A stretch of 64,000 nucleotides of DNA from Pyxidicoccus parkwaysis (GCF_017301735.1 NZ_CP071090.1:8360001-8424000), one strand, 5' to 3'; positions 31,934 through 40,620 are shown, numbered from the stretch's first letter. Notes: generated from the letters alone by a model not told the origin. Program-made: numbers and translations.

Positions 31934-33057
31934 TGTCCGGCGACTGGCGCGAGCAGGCGCAGGAGTTGTGGGAGCGCGCGGACGCGATGGAGCCCGGCGA
32001 GGGCAAGGTGCGGCTGCTCGAGGAGGCGGTGCGGCTGGCGGACGCGCACTCGGACACGGGCCTGGGCTACATGCTGCGCGACGCGCTCATCGACGCGGCG
32101 ACCTTCGGCGGCTTCCCGGACAAGGCGCTGGTGGCCTTCGCGTGGTGCCGGGGCCAGCAGAAGAAGGACCCGAAGCGCTTCGACCCGGAGGGGATGTTCT
32201 GGAAGCAGAAGTGGGTGGTGGGGCGCATCAAGGAGTTCCCTCACATCACCCGCAAGCAGATTGCCGACGCGCTGGACGACATGGAGCAGTGCTTCGCCAA
32301 GGCGGACGCGGGCCGGCGCTCCGTGCTGAAGCTGCGCTACATGGCCGCGCGGGAGATGGGCGACACCGCCGAGGCCGAGCGCCTGTGGGCCGCGTGGCTG
32401 GAGGCCCCGAGGGACCACCTCACCGACTGCCGCGCGTGCGAGCTGGATGACGAACTGGACCACCACGTCGACAAGGGAGAGTGGGAGCAGGCGCTGCGCA
32501 AGGCCCGGCCGATTCTGGAGGGCAGGCAGGGCTGCGCGGAGATTCCGCATCTGACTTTCGGCACGCTGCTGTACCCGCTCTTCAAGCTGGACAAGCTGGA
32601 GCAGGCGAGGGAGTTGCACCGGCGCGGCTACTCGATGGTAGCGAAGAACCGCGAGTTCCTCGCGACGGTGGGCGAGCACCTGGAGTTCCTGGCGCTGACG
32701 GACAACCTGTCACGTGGGCTGTCGCTGCTGGAGAAGCACCTGGGCTGGGCGCTGGAGCACCCGAGCCACCGGGACCGGTTCGCCTTCTACGCGGCGACCG
32801 CGTTCCTGCTGGAGCGCATCCTCGCGGAGGGTGGCCGGGACACGGTGAGCCTGCGGCTGACGAAGTCCTTCCCCGGCTACCGCGCGGACTGCGGCTACGA
32901 GGTGAAGGCGCTGCACGCGTGGGTGGACGAACAGGCGCGGGAGATTGCGTCGCGTTTCGACCTGCGGAACGGCACGGACCGCTTCGCGAGGCTGCTGGCG
33001 CGCAACCGGACGCTGGCGGACGAGGTGCGGCCGTTCGCGATTGACTCGACTCCGTGA
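31933..33057 (+). CDS. Helical (TPR-like) repeat protein coupled to HSP90
   Basis: The 374-residue soluble protein begins at ATG 31933, overlapping the HSP90 stop by one base. It is alpha-helical with TPR-like periodicity, for example WREQAQELWERADAMEPGEGKVRLLEEAVRLAD and LFKLDKLEQARELHRRGYSMVAKNREFL (landmarks near residues 4-36 and 215-245). No catalytic motif or signal is seen. Many eukaryotic HSP90 co-chaperones bind by TPR domains, so a client-adaptor or co-chaperone role is a natural inference from coupling, although the bacterial chaperone lacks an obvious C-terminal EEVD. Confidence 0.75.
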   Translation: MSGDWREQAQELWERADAMEPGEGKVRLLEEAVRLADAHSDTGLGYMLRDALIDAATFGGFPDKALVAFAWCRGQQKKDPKRFDPEGMFWKQKWVVGRIKEFPHITRKQIADALDDMEQCFAKADAGRRSVLKLRYMAAREMGDTAEAERLWAAWLEAPRDHLTDCRACELDDELDHHVDKGEWEQALRKARPILEGRQGCAEIPHLTFGTLLYPLFKLDKLEQARELHRRGYSMVAKNREFLATVGEHLEFLALTDNLSRGLSLLEKHLGWALEHPSHRDRFAFYAATAFLLERILAEGGRDTVSLRLTKSFPGYRADCGYEVKALHAWVDEQAREIASRFDLRNGTDRFARLLARNRTLADEVRPFAIDSTP

Positions 33058-33260
33058 CAAATGCAATGCAGTGGACGTGACGACTGCCTTTGACGACCTG
33101 CGTCTGTTCACCTTTCACGTGAATACGTGGATCCCGCAATAACGGAATCAATGACAAACCCGTACTGATGGGGCGCGTTCGAACTGGACGCCCCTGGCGG
33201 GACCGAGTGCCCCACCCCGCCAGGGTTCCTCCCAACCCAACATCAGTGACAGGTGAGTCC

Positions 33261-33551
33261 ATGAACATCGTGAAGAGCGTCGTCCTGGCTGCGTTCGCTG
33301 CGGGTGCCGTCGCGTGCGGTGGTGACGTGGAGTTCGATGAGAACACGCGGGCGCCCGCCGACGGTCAGCTCGCAACGTCGGAGCAGGGCATCTGTGAGGG
33401 CTATTCCGCTGGCGCAGTCTGCACCATCAAGTGCACCAGCAGCTCCCCCTGGTTCTTCATCGGCGGGGTTTCCTTCGGGCAGTGTACGGCCGCGGGCACC
33501 AGCGCCTGCGGCTACACGCCGTATGGCACCTGCTGGAGCACCAATCCCTGA
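33261..33551 (+). CDS. Small Cys-containing lipoprotein
   Basis: The 96-residue product starts at ATG 33261 (AGGTGA upstream) with a lipoprotein signal, MNIVKSVVLAAFAAGAVAC. The mature part has paired Cys in ICEGYSAGAVCTIKC and further Cys near the end, and Trp/Phe-rich SPWFFIGGVSFGQC. I do not recognise a named family. It faces a convergent gene for another small lipoprotein (33674) and is followed by a hairpin with a short T-run. Confidence 0.7.
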   Translation: MNIVKSVVLAAFAAGAVACGGDVEFDENTRAPADGQLATSEQGICEGYSAGAVCTIKCTSSSPWFFIGGVSFGQCTAAGTSACGYTPYGTCWSTNP

Positions 33552-33588
33552 GCACTGAGCGGCTCGAGGCAGTCTGAATCACAGACAG

Positions 33589-33617
33589 CCGGGCCTGGGA
33601 GCATGTCCCGGGCCCGG
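33589..33617 (+). terminator. Terminator after small lipoprotein gene
   Basis: CCGGGCCTGGGA (33589-33600) pairs with TCCCGGGCCCGG (33606-33617) with one mismatch and a 5-nt loop, followed by TGGCCTTTTC, an intrinsic-terminator-like layout. Confidence 0.7.
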
Positions 33618-33673
33618 TGGCCTTTTCATGTCGTTCGCCGTGGACTGAAGCCACGGAGAACGACGGGCCCCCA

Positions 33674-33931
33674 TCAGGTGGACGGCATGCAGACCCACTT
33701 GTTGAAGGGAATGGCCTGACAGAAGCACTCGCCGGGAGTGCCATTGGTGTAGGTACAGCCGATTTCCCGGTCCGGCGTGCAGACCTTGCCCTGGAGCGAC
33801 TCACAGGTGGCGGCGAGCGAGGAGGTCTGCTGCTCCGTCGGGGCGCCGCTCTCCTCCGTCGCCTCCCCTCCGCCACAGCCCACTCCAACGATGGAAACGA
33901 ACGCAGCCAGCGCGAGAACACGTAGAGACAT
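33674..33931 (-). CDS. Small Cys-rich lipoprotein
   Basis: The start at ATG 33931 gives 85 residues with a lipoprotein signal, MSLRVLALAAFVSIVGVGC, then a Glu/Gly/Ser-rich tether and a compact Cys domain (ATCESLQGKVCTPDREIGC, GECFC, WVC). Six Cys follow the lipid-anchored one, enough for three disulfides. The ribosome site is weak. An upstream in-frame ATG at 33985 would bury the signal peptide. Function unknown; similar small lipoproteins are abundant in myxobacteria. Confidence 0.7.
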   Translation of the reverse strand: MSLRVLALAAFVSIVGVGCGGGEATEESGAPTEQQTSSLAATCESLQGKVCTPDREIGCTYTNGTPGECFCQAIPFNKWVCMPST

Positions 33932-34033
33932 GATGAAACCCCGTTGCTGTTGTAGGAAATGAACACAACCGTGAACCTGGGGCATCGGTCAAGTCTTCCT
34001 GGGTTGTCGAGCTTCAGCCTTCGTTCACCAGTC

Positions 34034-34134
34034 GTCAGCGTTTGAGGTTGCGGAAGGGGTTGTTGAACGCCGGAGCCCGTGGCCTTTTCCGAGCAGGCGC
34101 TCAGCGCTTGAGATTGCGGAAGGGGTTGTTGAAC
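34034..34134 (-). repeat. Tandem duplication of the tex 3' end (66-bp period)
   Basis: A 34-bp block holding the last codons and stop of tex (34101-34134) recurs at 34035-34068 with two mismatches, exactly 66 bp downstream. The second copy is in the same frame: the 21 codons after the tex stop read APARKRPRAPA then FNNPFRNLKR and a second stop. Confidence 0.85.
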
Positions 34135-36515
34135 GGCTCCGGGCCCTTCTTGTCGCCGGAGCCCGAGCCCGCCGCCGGCTTGCCGGCCGTGCCCGAAGCA
34201 CCCGCGCCACCCGCACCCGACGAGGGCCTGCCACCAGCGCCCGCACCACCCGCGCCGGAAGGCCGCGCGTCCTGCCGCGCCCCGCCGCCACGCTCCGTCA
34301 TCCGTCCCGGGCCCGTCGCGCCGCCCACGGCCGGACGGCCCGCGCCACCGGACTGCGCCGCCCCACCCTCCTGCACCGCGCGCACGGAGAGCGCCAGCCG
34401 CTTGCGCGCCAGGTCCACGGTGAGCACGCGCACCGTCAGCCGGTCGCCCACCTTCACCACCTCGGACGGGTCCTTCACGAACTTCGTGGACAGCTGCGAC
34501 ACGTGCACCAACCCATCCTGGTGCACGCCCACGTCCACGAAGGCGCCAAAGGCGGTGACGTTCGTCACCACGCCCTGGAGCACCATGCCCTCCTTCACGT
34601 CCTCCAGCGTGCGCAAATCCTCACGCAGCTGCGGCGCCGTGAAGTCGCCACGCGGGTCTCTGCTGGGCTTCTCCAGCTCCGCGAGGATGTCCTTCAGCGT
34701 CATCTCGCCCAGGTCCGGGCCCAGGTAGCGCTTCGCATCAATCTTCCGTACCAGCGCCGCGTTGCCCACCAGCGCGCCCACCTCCACGCCGAGGTCCTTC
34801 GCCATGCGCTCCACCACCGGGTAGCGCTCCGGGTGCACCGCGCTCGAGTCCAGCGGCTCCGGCCCTCGCACGCGCAGGAAGCCCGCCGCCTGCTCGAATG
34901 TCTTCGGCCCCAGCCCGCTCACCTTGAGCAGCTCGCGCCGCGTGGTGAAGCGCCCCTTCGACGCGCGGTGCGCCACCAGCTTCTTCGCCAGCGACGGGCC
35001 CACGCCGGACACGTGCTCCAGGAGCTGCGGCGACGCCGTATTCACGTCCACGCCCACCGCGTTGACGCACGAGTCCACCACCTCACCCAGCTTCTTCTTC
35101 AAGAGGCCCTGGTCCACGTCGTGCTGGTACTGCCCCACGCCGATGCTTTTGGGGTCGATTTTCACCAGCTCCGCCAGCGGGTCCTGCAGGCGCCGGCCGA
35201 TGGACACCGCGCCGCGCAGGCTCACGTCCAGGTCGGGGAACTCGTCTCGCGCCACCTCGGACGCCGAGTACACCGACGCGCCCTGCTCGCTCACCGACAC
35301 CACGGGAACCTGTGAGCCCAGCGCCTTCAGTGTGTCCTTCACGAAGCCTTCCGCCTCGCGGCTGCCGGTGCCGTTGCCCACCGCAATCAGCTCCGGCTTG
35401 TGCTTCTGCACCACCGCGGACAGCAGCTTCGCGGCGCGGGCGCGCTCGTCCGCGCTGCGCTCGCTGTAGAGCGTCAGCGTCTCCACCACCTTGCCGGTGA
35501 CGTCCATCATCGCCAGCTTGATGCCCGTGCGCAGGCCCGGGTCCAGCGCCAGCACCGCGCGCGCACCGGCGGGCGGCGCGAGCAGCAGGTGGCGCAGGTT
35601 CTCTCCGAAGACGCCAATGGCCTGCCGGTCCGCGCGCTCCTTCAGCTCCGCGCGCAGCTCCGACTCCAGCGACGGCCCCATCAGCCGCTCCCAGCCGTCC
35701 TCCACCGCCGCGCGCAGCTCCTGCGCGAAGAGGGCCTGCGGCTTCGACACCACGCGCGAGGCGAGCAGCGCCTTCACCTCGTCGTCGGGAAGGTTGAGCT
35801 TCACCTTCAGCACGCCCTCTTCTTCACCGCGCAGCAGCGCCAGCACGCGGTGGGACGGGGCCTGCGACACCGGCTCCTCATGGCCGTAGTAGTTCTCGAA
35901 CTTGGTGGGCTCGCCCTTCTTCGCGGGCACCACGTCCGAGCGCAGCGCGCCGCGCTTCGTGCACACGTCGCGGGCCTCGCGACGCAGGGTGGCGTCCTCG
36001 GACACGCGCTCGGCGCAGATGTCGCGCGCGCCCGCGAGCGCCGCGTCCAGGTCCGGCACCTCCTTCTCCGCGTTGACGAACGGGCGCACCTTCGCGTCGC
36101 GGTCGTCACCGCGCTTGCCCTCCTGCTTCCACAGGAGGTCCGCCAGCGGCTCCAGCCCGCGCTCGCGGGCGATGGCGGCGCGGGTGCGGCGCTTGGGCTT
36201 GTAGGGGAGGTAGAGGTCCTCCAGCTCGGTGCGCGTCTTCGCGGCCTCGAGCGCCTTCTTCAAGGCGGGCGTCAGCTTCCCCTGCTCCTCAATGGTGCGG
36301 AGGATGGTGTCGCGGCGCGAGTCCAGCTCGGTGCGCTCCGCCGCCCGGTCGAGGATGGTCTGAATCTGGACTTCGTCCAGACCTCCGGTGACCTCCTTGC
36401 GGTAGCGCGCGATGAAGGGAACGGTGGAGCCCTCCTCGCTCAGCGCGAGGGTCCGGTCCACCTGCTCGGGCCTGAGGCCCAGCTCCTGGGAAAGCTCGAC
36501 GGCGTAGGCGTGCAT
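34101..36515 (-). CDS. tex: Tex, RNA-binding transcription accessory protein
   Basis: The 804-residue protein follows the Tex layout: helical N-terminal domain with VPFIARYRKEVTGGLDEVQI near the start, a YqgF/RNase H-like domain from about residue 317 (LALDPGLRTGIKLAMMD), helix-hairpin-helix repeats (QLLEHVSGVGPSLAKKLV and LLKVSGLGPKTFEQAAGFLR), and an S1 RNA-binding domain at ~639-712 (GVVTNVTAFGAFVDVGVHQDG). Residues ~713-804 are a Gly/Ala/Pro-rich extension ending FNNPFRNLKR, longer than in enterobacterial Tex. Tex binds nucleic acid and affects transcription; a direct enzymatic role is not established. The 3' end is duplicated just downstream. Confidence 0.95.
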   Translation of the reverse strand: MHAYAVELSQELGLRPEQVDRTLALSEEGSTVPFIARYRKEVTGGLDEVQIQTILDRAAERTELDSRRDTILRTIEEQGKLTPALKKALEAAKTRTELEDLYLPYKPKRRTRAAIARERGLEPLADLLWKQEGKRGDDRDAKVRPFVNAEKEVPDLDAALAGARDICAERVSEDATLRREARDVCTKRGALRSDVVPAKKGEPTKFENYYGHEEPVSQAPSHRVLALLRGEEEGVLKVKLNLPDDEVKALLASRVVSKPQALFAQELRAAVEDGWERLMGPSLESELRAELKERADRQAIGVFGENLRHLLLAPPAGARAVLALDPGLRTGIKLAMMDVTGKVVETLTLYSERSADERARAAKLLSAVVQKHKPELIAVGNGTGSREAEGFVKDTLKALGSQVPVVSVSEQGASVYSASEVARDEFPDLDVSLRGAVSIGRRLQDPLAELVKIDPKSIGVGQYQHDVDQGLLKKKLGEVVDSCVNAVGVDVNTASPQLLEHVSGVGPSLAKKLVAHRASKGRFTTRRELLKVSGLGPKTFEQAAGFLRVRGPEPLDSSAVHPERYPVVERMAKDLGVEVGALVGNAALVRKIDAKRYLGPDLGEMTLKDILAELEKPSRDPRGDFTAPQLREDLRTLEDVKEGMVLQGVVTNVTAFGAFVDVGVHQDGLVHVSQLSTKFVKDPSEVVKVGDRLTVRVLTVDLARKRLALSVRAVQEGGAAQSGGAGRPAVGGATGPGRMTERGGGARQDARPSGAGGAGAGGRPSSGAGGAGASGTAGKPAAGSGSGDKKGPEPFNNPFRNLKR

Positions 36516-36818
36516 GGCGCCGCCTCTATAACCCGGCCGTCCTGCCCCTCCCAGAGTCCGGCCGTCCCGAGCGCACGGTTGCAGTCAGAACGGCGCCCTG
36601 CATCCCCGCCGAGCCGTCACGGGGAGTCCAATCCGGTGGGCCAATTCCAGACGCGCCCCCGGAATCCACGTGTGGGCAGACATTCTGTGCGACTTCCGTC
36701 CGCTCGCTTCGTTCCTGCCATTGATTGGCAAATGTCCCGACCTGGCATCGGTCGCTGAGGCTTCGCCGAAGGGTCGGCGAATGACGGCGTCGCCCCCGAG
36801 CGGCGCCTGGAGGCTGCA
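36516..36818. other. Divergent intergenic region
   Basis: About 300 bp between tex and the Cys-rich repeat gene. No ORF, repeat or strong hairpin is apparent. It must carry both promoters; an AT-richer patch around 36715-36740 (TTGATTGGCAAATG) is the only promoter-like part I notice. Confidence 0.35.
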
Positions 36819-37583
36819 ATGCACACACATCCGCTGGGACCGAAGCACCTGTTGCTGACGCTGCTGCTCGTCGTGAGCGCATGCGGACGGGAGGAACCGA
36901 AGCCGGAAGCGTCGATGCCGCCCGAGGCCGACGGGCCGATGATGTCCGTCGAGGACGAGGGCCGCACCGTCAATGCCATGACCTGTAACGGCACGGCGGG
37001 CGAGTGGCACGGGTGTCGAGGCACCGGCTGCTCCGTCTGCACCGAGCTGGTGGCGGCCTTCCCGTACTACTTCCAGAACCACCCGAGCTGCCAGCCGAAC
37101 AGCATCTGCTACGGCCAGTACTTCCAATGCAACGCCGCGTGCCCGCCGCCCACGGAGGCGGACCGCAACTACCCGGCGGCCTGTGATGGCTCGGCGGGGC
37201 AGTGGAACGGCTGCCGTGGCACGGGCTGCTCCGTGTGCGCGGAGCTGGTGGCGGACTACCCCTGCTACTTCACCAACCACCCCAACTGCGCCGAGAATAA
37301 CATCTGCTACGGCAGCTACTTCCAGTGCAACTCCAAGTGCCCGGCGCCCACGCAGGCGGACCGCTGCTACACGACCACGTGCGGCAACGGCATCTGCGAA
37401 AGCGGTGAGACCACCTCCTGCCCGAGCGACTGCGGCACCTGCGGCGACGGGCTGTGCCAGAGCGGCGAGGAGTTCACCTGCCCGCTGGACTGCGAGGGCA
37501 CCTGCCCCGGCAGCATGTGCTCGGATGGCTCCTGCTGCCCGTCCACCGGCATCTGCCCGAATGGCCGGCACTGCCCGCTGTAG
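36819..37583 (+). CDS. Cys-rich repeat lipoprotein
   Basis: ATG 36819 follows TGGAGG and starts a lipoprotein signal ending VVSAC (C22). After an acidic linker come two ~60-residue repeats, each with AG(E/Q)W(H/N)GCRGTGCSVC(T/A)ELV, a (Y/C)YF.NHP..C stretch and YFQCN..CP.PT.ADR. Two shorter repeats follow, CGNGICESGETTSCPSDC and CGDGLCQSGEEFTCPLDC, a motif common in extracellular proteins of myxobacteria, then a last Cys cluster. All Cys are consistent with disulfides outside the cell. Function unknown; a binding or adhesion role is inference. A strong hairpin follows the gene. Confidence 0.8.
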   Translation: MHTHPLGPKHLLLTLLLVVSACGREEPKPEASMPPEADGPMMSVEDEGRTVNAMTCNGTAGEWHGCRGTGCSVCTELVAAFPYYFQNHPSCQPNSICYGQYFQCNAACPPPTEADRNYPAACDGSAGQWNGCRGTGCSVCAELVADYPCYFTNHPNCAENNICYGSYFQCNSKCPAPTQADRCYTTTCGNGICESGETTSCPSDCGTCGDGLCQSGEEFTCPLDCEGTCPGSMCSDGSCCPSTGICPNGRHCPL

Positions 37584-37602
37584 ACGCATGACTCCGTGAG
37601 AC

Positions 37603-37629
37603 AGGGGCCCACGCACGACGTGGGCCCCT
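37603..37629 (+). terminator. Terminator after Cys-rich repeat gene
   Basis: AGGGGCCCACG (37603-37613) pairs perfectly with CGTGGGCCCCT (37619-37629) across a 5-nt loop, 20 bp after the stop. CCTCACTTTG follows, so the T-run is weak. Confidence 0.7.
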
Positions 37630-37664
37630 CCTCACTTTGCACCGCGCAGGCACGGCCCGCGCGT

Positions 37665-38201
37665 CTACCCGCTCCGCCGCGCCTCCCACTCGGAGCGCAA
37701 GAGGCCCCACGTCTGCTGGTCCCTGCGTTGGCCCAGGTGCACGCAGTGGCCCCGCATCGTGCCCTCGAAGGTGAAGCCCAGCTTGCGCGCCACGCCCTGG
37801 GAGCCGGCGTTCTCCGCCAGCGTGACGAGCCACAGTCGCTGCAAGAAGGGCAGCCCGGTGAAGAGCCGCTCCAGCATCATCCCCACCGCGCGCGTGCCCA
37901 GCCCTCGGCCGTGGTACGCCTCGGACATCATGTACCCGAGCTGCGCCCGCCCGTGCATCCGCGACACGTCACGCGCGGACACCGTGCCGATGAGCCGCCC
38001 GTCGTACTCCACGAACCACCGGTAGCCCTTCGCGCGCGTGTCGCCCAGCGGGCTCGCCTCGGCGATGCGGTGCAGGAGCTGCTCGCGCGTGTCCTCGTCC
38101 GTGTCCACGTAACGCCGCGCGCCCGGCTCCGCGCGCAGCACCAGCCAGTAGTCCACGTGCTCCGGCCGGGCGGGCACCAGTCGCAAGTCACCAGTACTCA
38201 T
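37665..38201 (-). CDS. GNAT-family N-acetyltransferase (RimJ/RimL-like)
   Basis: The 178-residue protein has the GNAT fold: an N-terminal LRLVPARPEHVDYWLVLRAEP segment typical of RimJ/RimL-type enzymes, the acetyl-CoA loop YHGRGLGTRAVGMML (Q/R-x-x-G-x-G type), and the C-terminal VTLAENAGSQGVARKLGFTFEGTMR. It likely moves an acetyl group from acetyl-CoA to a protein N-terminus or small amine; the acceptor is unknown. The ATG at 38201 begins MSTGDLRL. It appears monocistronic. Confidence 0.9.
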   Translation of the reverse strand: MSTGDLRLVPARPEHVDYWLVLRAEPGARRYVDTDEDTREQLLHRIAEASPLGDTRAKGYRWFVEYDGRLIGTVSARDVSRMHGRAQLGYMMSEAYHGRGLGTRAVGMMLERLFTGLPFLQRLWLVTLAENAGSQGVARKLGFTFEGTMRGHCVHLGQRRDQQTWGLLRSEWEARRSG

Positions 38202-38256
38202 TCGCGGCAGCCTAACGTCCGGACATGTCGCTGTCCGCCGTCCCCTGAAAAGGCCA

Positions 38257-38293
38257 AGGGCCGCGCACCGGGAAGCTCCCAGCGCACGGCCCT
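38257..38293 (-). terminator. Terminator after PhoD-like gene
   Basis: On the minus strand AGGGCCGTGCGC-type sequence (38293-38284) pairs with GCGCGGCCCT (around 38257-38266) with one bulge, followed by TGGCCTTTTC, 30-65 bp past the stop at 38322. Confidence 0.6.
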
Positions 38294-38321
38294 CGGGTGA
38301 GTCAGACGAGCCGAGCTCGCA

Positions 38322-40475
38322 TCAGGCGTCGGTGATGTCGCCGTTCTGGACGCGGAGCTTCTTCGAGGTGAACTTCGCCGCCAGCTCCGAGTCGGCGCGC
38401 AGCGAGTAGTCCTTCCCGATTTCCGTGCTGGGGACGAGGTGGAAGGTGGCGAGCGCCTCGTCCTTCTTCACCTCCACCACCACGAAGCCGTGGGCGTCGC
38501 CGTTGGCGAACTTCATGCCCGGGTTGCCCGCCTTGAGCGAGTCGTCGAGGTTCGCGACGATGTGCTGGTACACCGCCGCGCCCGGACCGTAGCCCGCGCC
38601 CAGGAGCGCCCGGCCCGCCAGCTCCTTGATGGAGCCAGAGGAGATGGCCGGCGCCGTCAGCGTGGGCACGCCCGACTCCACCGACGCGAAGGACGCGTGG
38701 ATGTCACCGGAGACGAACAGCGTGTTCTTCTGCAGGTTGTTGGCGGCGAGGTAGCCCAGCAGCTCCTTCTTCTTCGTGGGGAAGCCGTCCCACTGGTCCG
38801 CGTTGAAGTAGAAGGCCTGGCGCAGGTTGGCCTCGGGGACGTCCGTCTTCTGCGACAGGTCGAACACCATGGAGGTGAGCGACACGGACGAGACGGCAAT
38901 CTTCCAGGTGTTGGTCGCCGCCTTCACCGTCTCCTTGAACCAGGCCTCCTGCGCGTCACCCAGCGCGTTCTCGCTGGCCTTCGCGGTGCCCGCGTACTTG
39001 ATGCCGGCGTACAGGTCGAAGGTGGGCTTCACGACGATGTAGCGCGAGCCCTGGATGGTGAAGAGCGAGCCCTTGCCCATGTGCACGTACGCGAGGCCGC
39101 GCGGCGTCTCCGCGGTGATGGCGATGCGCGGAATGGCGGACTGGCCCGCGGCCACGCGCGCCGCGCTGACGGCGTCGATGACCTGGTTGACGTAGAAGAG
39201 CGACTGGTTGCCCTTCACCCACGTGGCGGCCTTGGCGGCGGCCTGCTCCTGGGTGAGGCCGGCCTTCACGGCCTCCGACACGTACGCGCCCTGCAGGGCC
39301 GCCTTGTACGGGGCGAGCGGCGCGGCATCGATGTCGACGTACGCGAACTGGTCTGCCGCGAAGGCCGGCTTGTACGGCGCCGGCATCGTCGCCGAGTCGA
39401 TGACCACCGTGCCCGGGTACGCGTCCTCGGGGATGAGGTGGTCCGGACGGTTGGTGCGGTAGTCCATCACCATCAGCTTCAGGTGCTGGCCGAACTCGAA
39501 GTCGCGCCAGATTTTCGTCCCGCCCGCCTGCGCGGCGACGACGGCGTTGATGTCGATGGCACCAGCAGCCGCCTGCGTGTTGTCCAGGGGGATGTACTCG
39601 AAGAAGGCCTGCTCCGCGTTCTTGCGGCGCGCGACCTGCGTCTCGTCGATGCGGCCATCCGTGTACGTCGCGGTGGAGCCCCAGCAGTCGTCGGAGAACT
39701 CGTGGTCATCCCAGACGACGATGAACGGGTAGCGCTCGTGGACCTGCTGCAGCACCCTGTCCGAGCGGATGGCCTTGTAGAGGTCGCGGTAGTTGGACAG
39801 CGCGCTGGCCGCGTAGAAGGCCACCAGGCCCGTGCCCTCGCGCTGCGCCTTCTCCGGCTCCTCGAACACGATGGAGCGCGTACCGTTGGCATCCTGGAAG
39901 GACGCGTCACCCGTCGTCTCGTAGACGTAGTCGCCGAGGAAGACGACGAAGTCGAGGTCCTCGTCGAGCTGCAGCAGGCGCTGCCACGCGTTGTAGTAAC
40001 GGCCGATGTAGTCCTGGCAGCTGGCGAAGGCGAACTTCACCGGCACGTCCGCGTTCGCGGCCGGCGCCGTCTTGGTGCGGCCCGTATGGGTGCTGACCTT
40101 CTGGCCACCCACCTCGACGGTGAAGCGGTAGTAGTACGTCGTGCGCGCCGTCAGGCCGGTGACCTTCACCTTGAGGGCGTGGTCATGCTCCGCGAGCGCC
40201 GTGAAGGACTCGTTGAGCACGAGGCTGCTGAAGTCCTGGCTGGTGGAGACCTCCAGCTTCACCGGCATGTTCGCGCTGGCGTTGTCCGGGTCCGACGCGC
40301 GCACCCACAGCACCACGCTGTCCGGACGCGGGTCGCCAGAAGCCACCGACTGCGGGAAGAACTTCGCGGTGTCATCCGACGGCGGCGTCACATCCTCGGC
40401 ACAACCGAACGCGGAGCTCGCCGCGACGGCAACGACGGCTTGCAGGAAACTGCGACGCTTGAATTTGTCGAACAA
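38322..40475 (-). CDS. PhoD-type alkaline phosphatase, Tat-exported lipoprotein
   Basis: I choose TTG 40475 (GGAG seven bases upstream): it places the twin-arginine signal LFDKFKRRSFLQAVVAVAAS at the N-terminus, ending AFGC, a Tat signal with a lipobox. The open frame continues to 40712 without a good site. The 717-residue product shows PhoD features: an N-terminal FN3-like domain (FPQSVASGDPRPDSVVLWVRA), FASCQDYIGRYY, VFLGDYVYE, VVWDDHEFSDD and SGDIHASF, which bind calcium/iron in the family. Such enzymes release phosphate from phosphoesters outside the cytoplasm. The ~200-residue middle insertion is longer than usual. Confidence 0.88.
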   Translation of the reverse strand: MFDKFKRRSFLQAVVAVAASSAFGCAEDVTPPSDDTAKFFPQSVASGDPRPDSVVLWVRASDPDNASANMPVKLEVSTSQDFSSLVLNESFTALAEHDHALKVKVTGLTARTTYYYRFTVEVGGQKVSTHTGRTKTAPAANADVPVKFAFASCQDYIGRYYNAWQRLLQLDEDLDFVVFLGDYVYETTGDASFQDANGTRSIVFEEPEKAQREGTGLVAFYAASALSNYRDLYKAIRSDRVLQQVHERYPFIVVWDDHEFSDDCWGSTATYTDGRIDETQVARRKNAEQAFFEYIPLDNTQAAAGAIDINAVVAAQAGGTKIWRDFEFGQHLKLMVMDYRTNRPDHLIPEDAYPGTVVIDSATMPAPYKPAFAADQFAYVDIDAAPLAPYKAALQGAYVSEAVKAGLTQEQAAAKAATWVKGNQSLFYVNQVIDAVSAARVAAGQSAIPRIAITAETPRGLAYVHMGKGSLFTIQGSRYIVVKPTFDLYAGIKYAGTAKASENALGDAQEAWFKETVKAATNTWKIAVSSVSLTSMVFDLSQKTDVPEANLRQAFYFNADQWDGFPTKKKELLGYLAANNLQKNTLFVSGDIHASFASVESGVPTLTAPAISSGSIKELAGRALLGAGYGPGAAVYQHIVANLDDSLKAGNPGMKFANGDAHGFVVVEVKKDEALATFHLVPSTEIGKDYSLRADSELAAKFTSKKLRVQNGDITDA

Positions 40476-40620
40476 GGCAGGACTCCAAGGCGGGTTTTGT
40501 TGACAGGAGAGCGCGGAGTCTAAGTCGCTCGTCCGCCCACCAGGAAACATCCGCTCGCGCATCCGCACACAACGCACCGTGTCATCCACCAGCGGTATGG
40601 AATGGCCCGGGCCCGGCGAG

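Noticed and set aside
34035-34100. Programmed stop-codon readthrough in tex
   Set aside because: The in-frame copy is real, but a recent tandem duplication explains it more simply; no readthrough signal is visible. Kept only as a duplication finding.
38439-40523. 694-residue ORF antisense to the PhoD-like gene
   Set aside because: Low-complexity Arg/Val/Leu sequence, no start site, opposite strand carries a full PhoD motif set.
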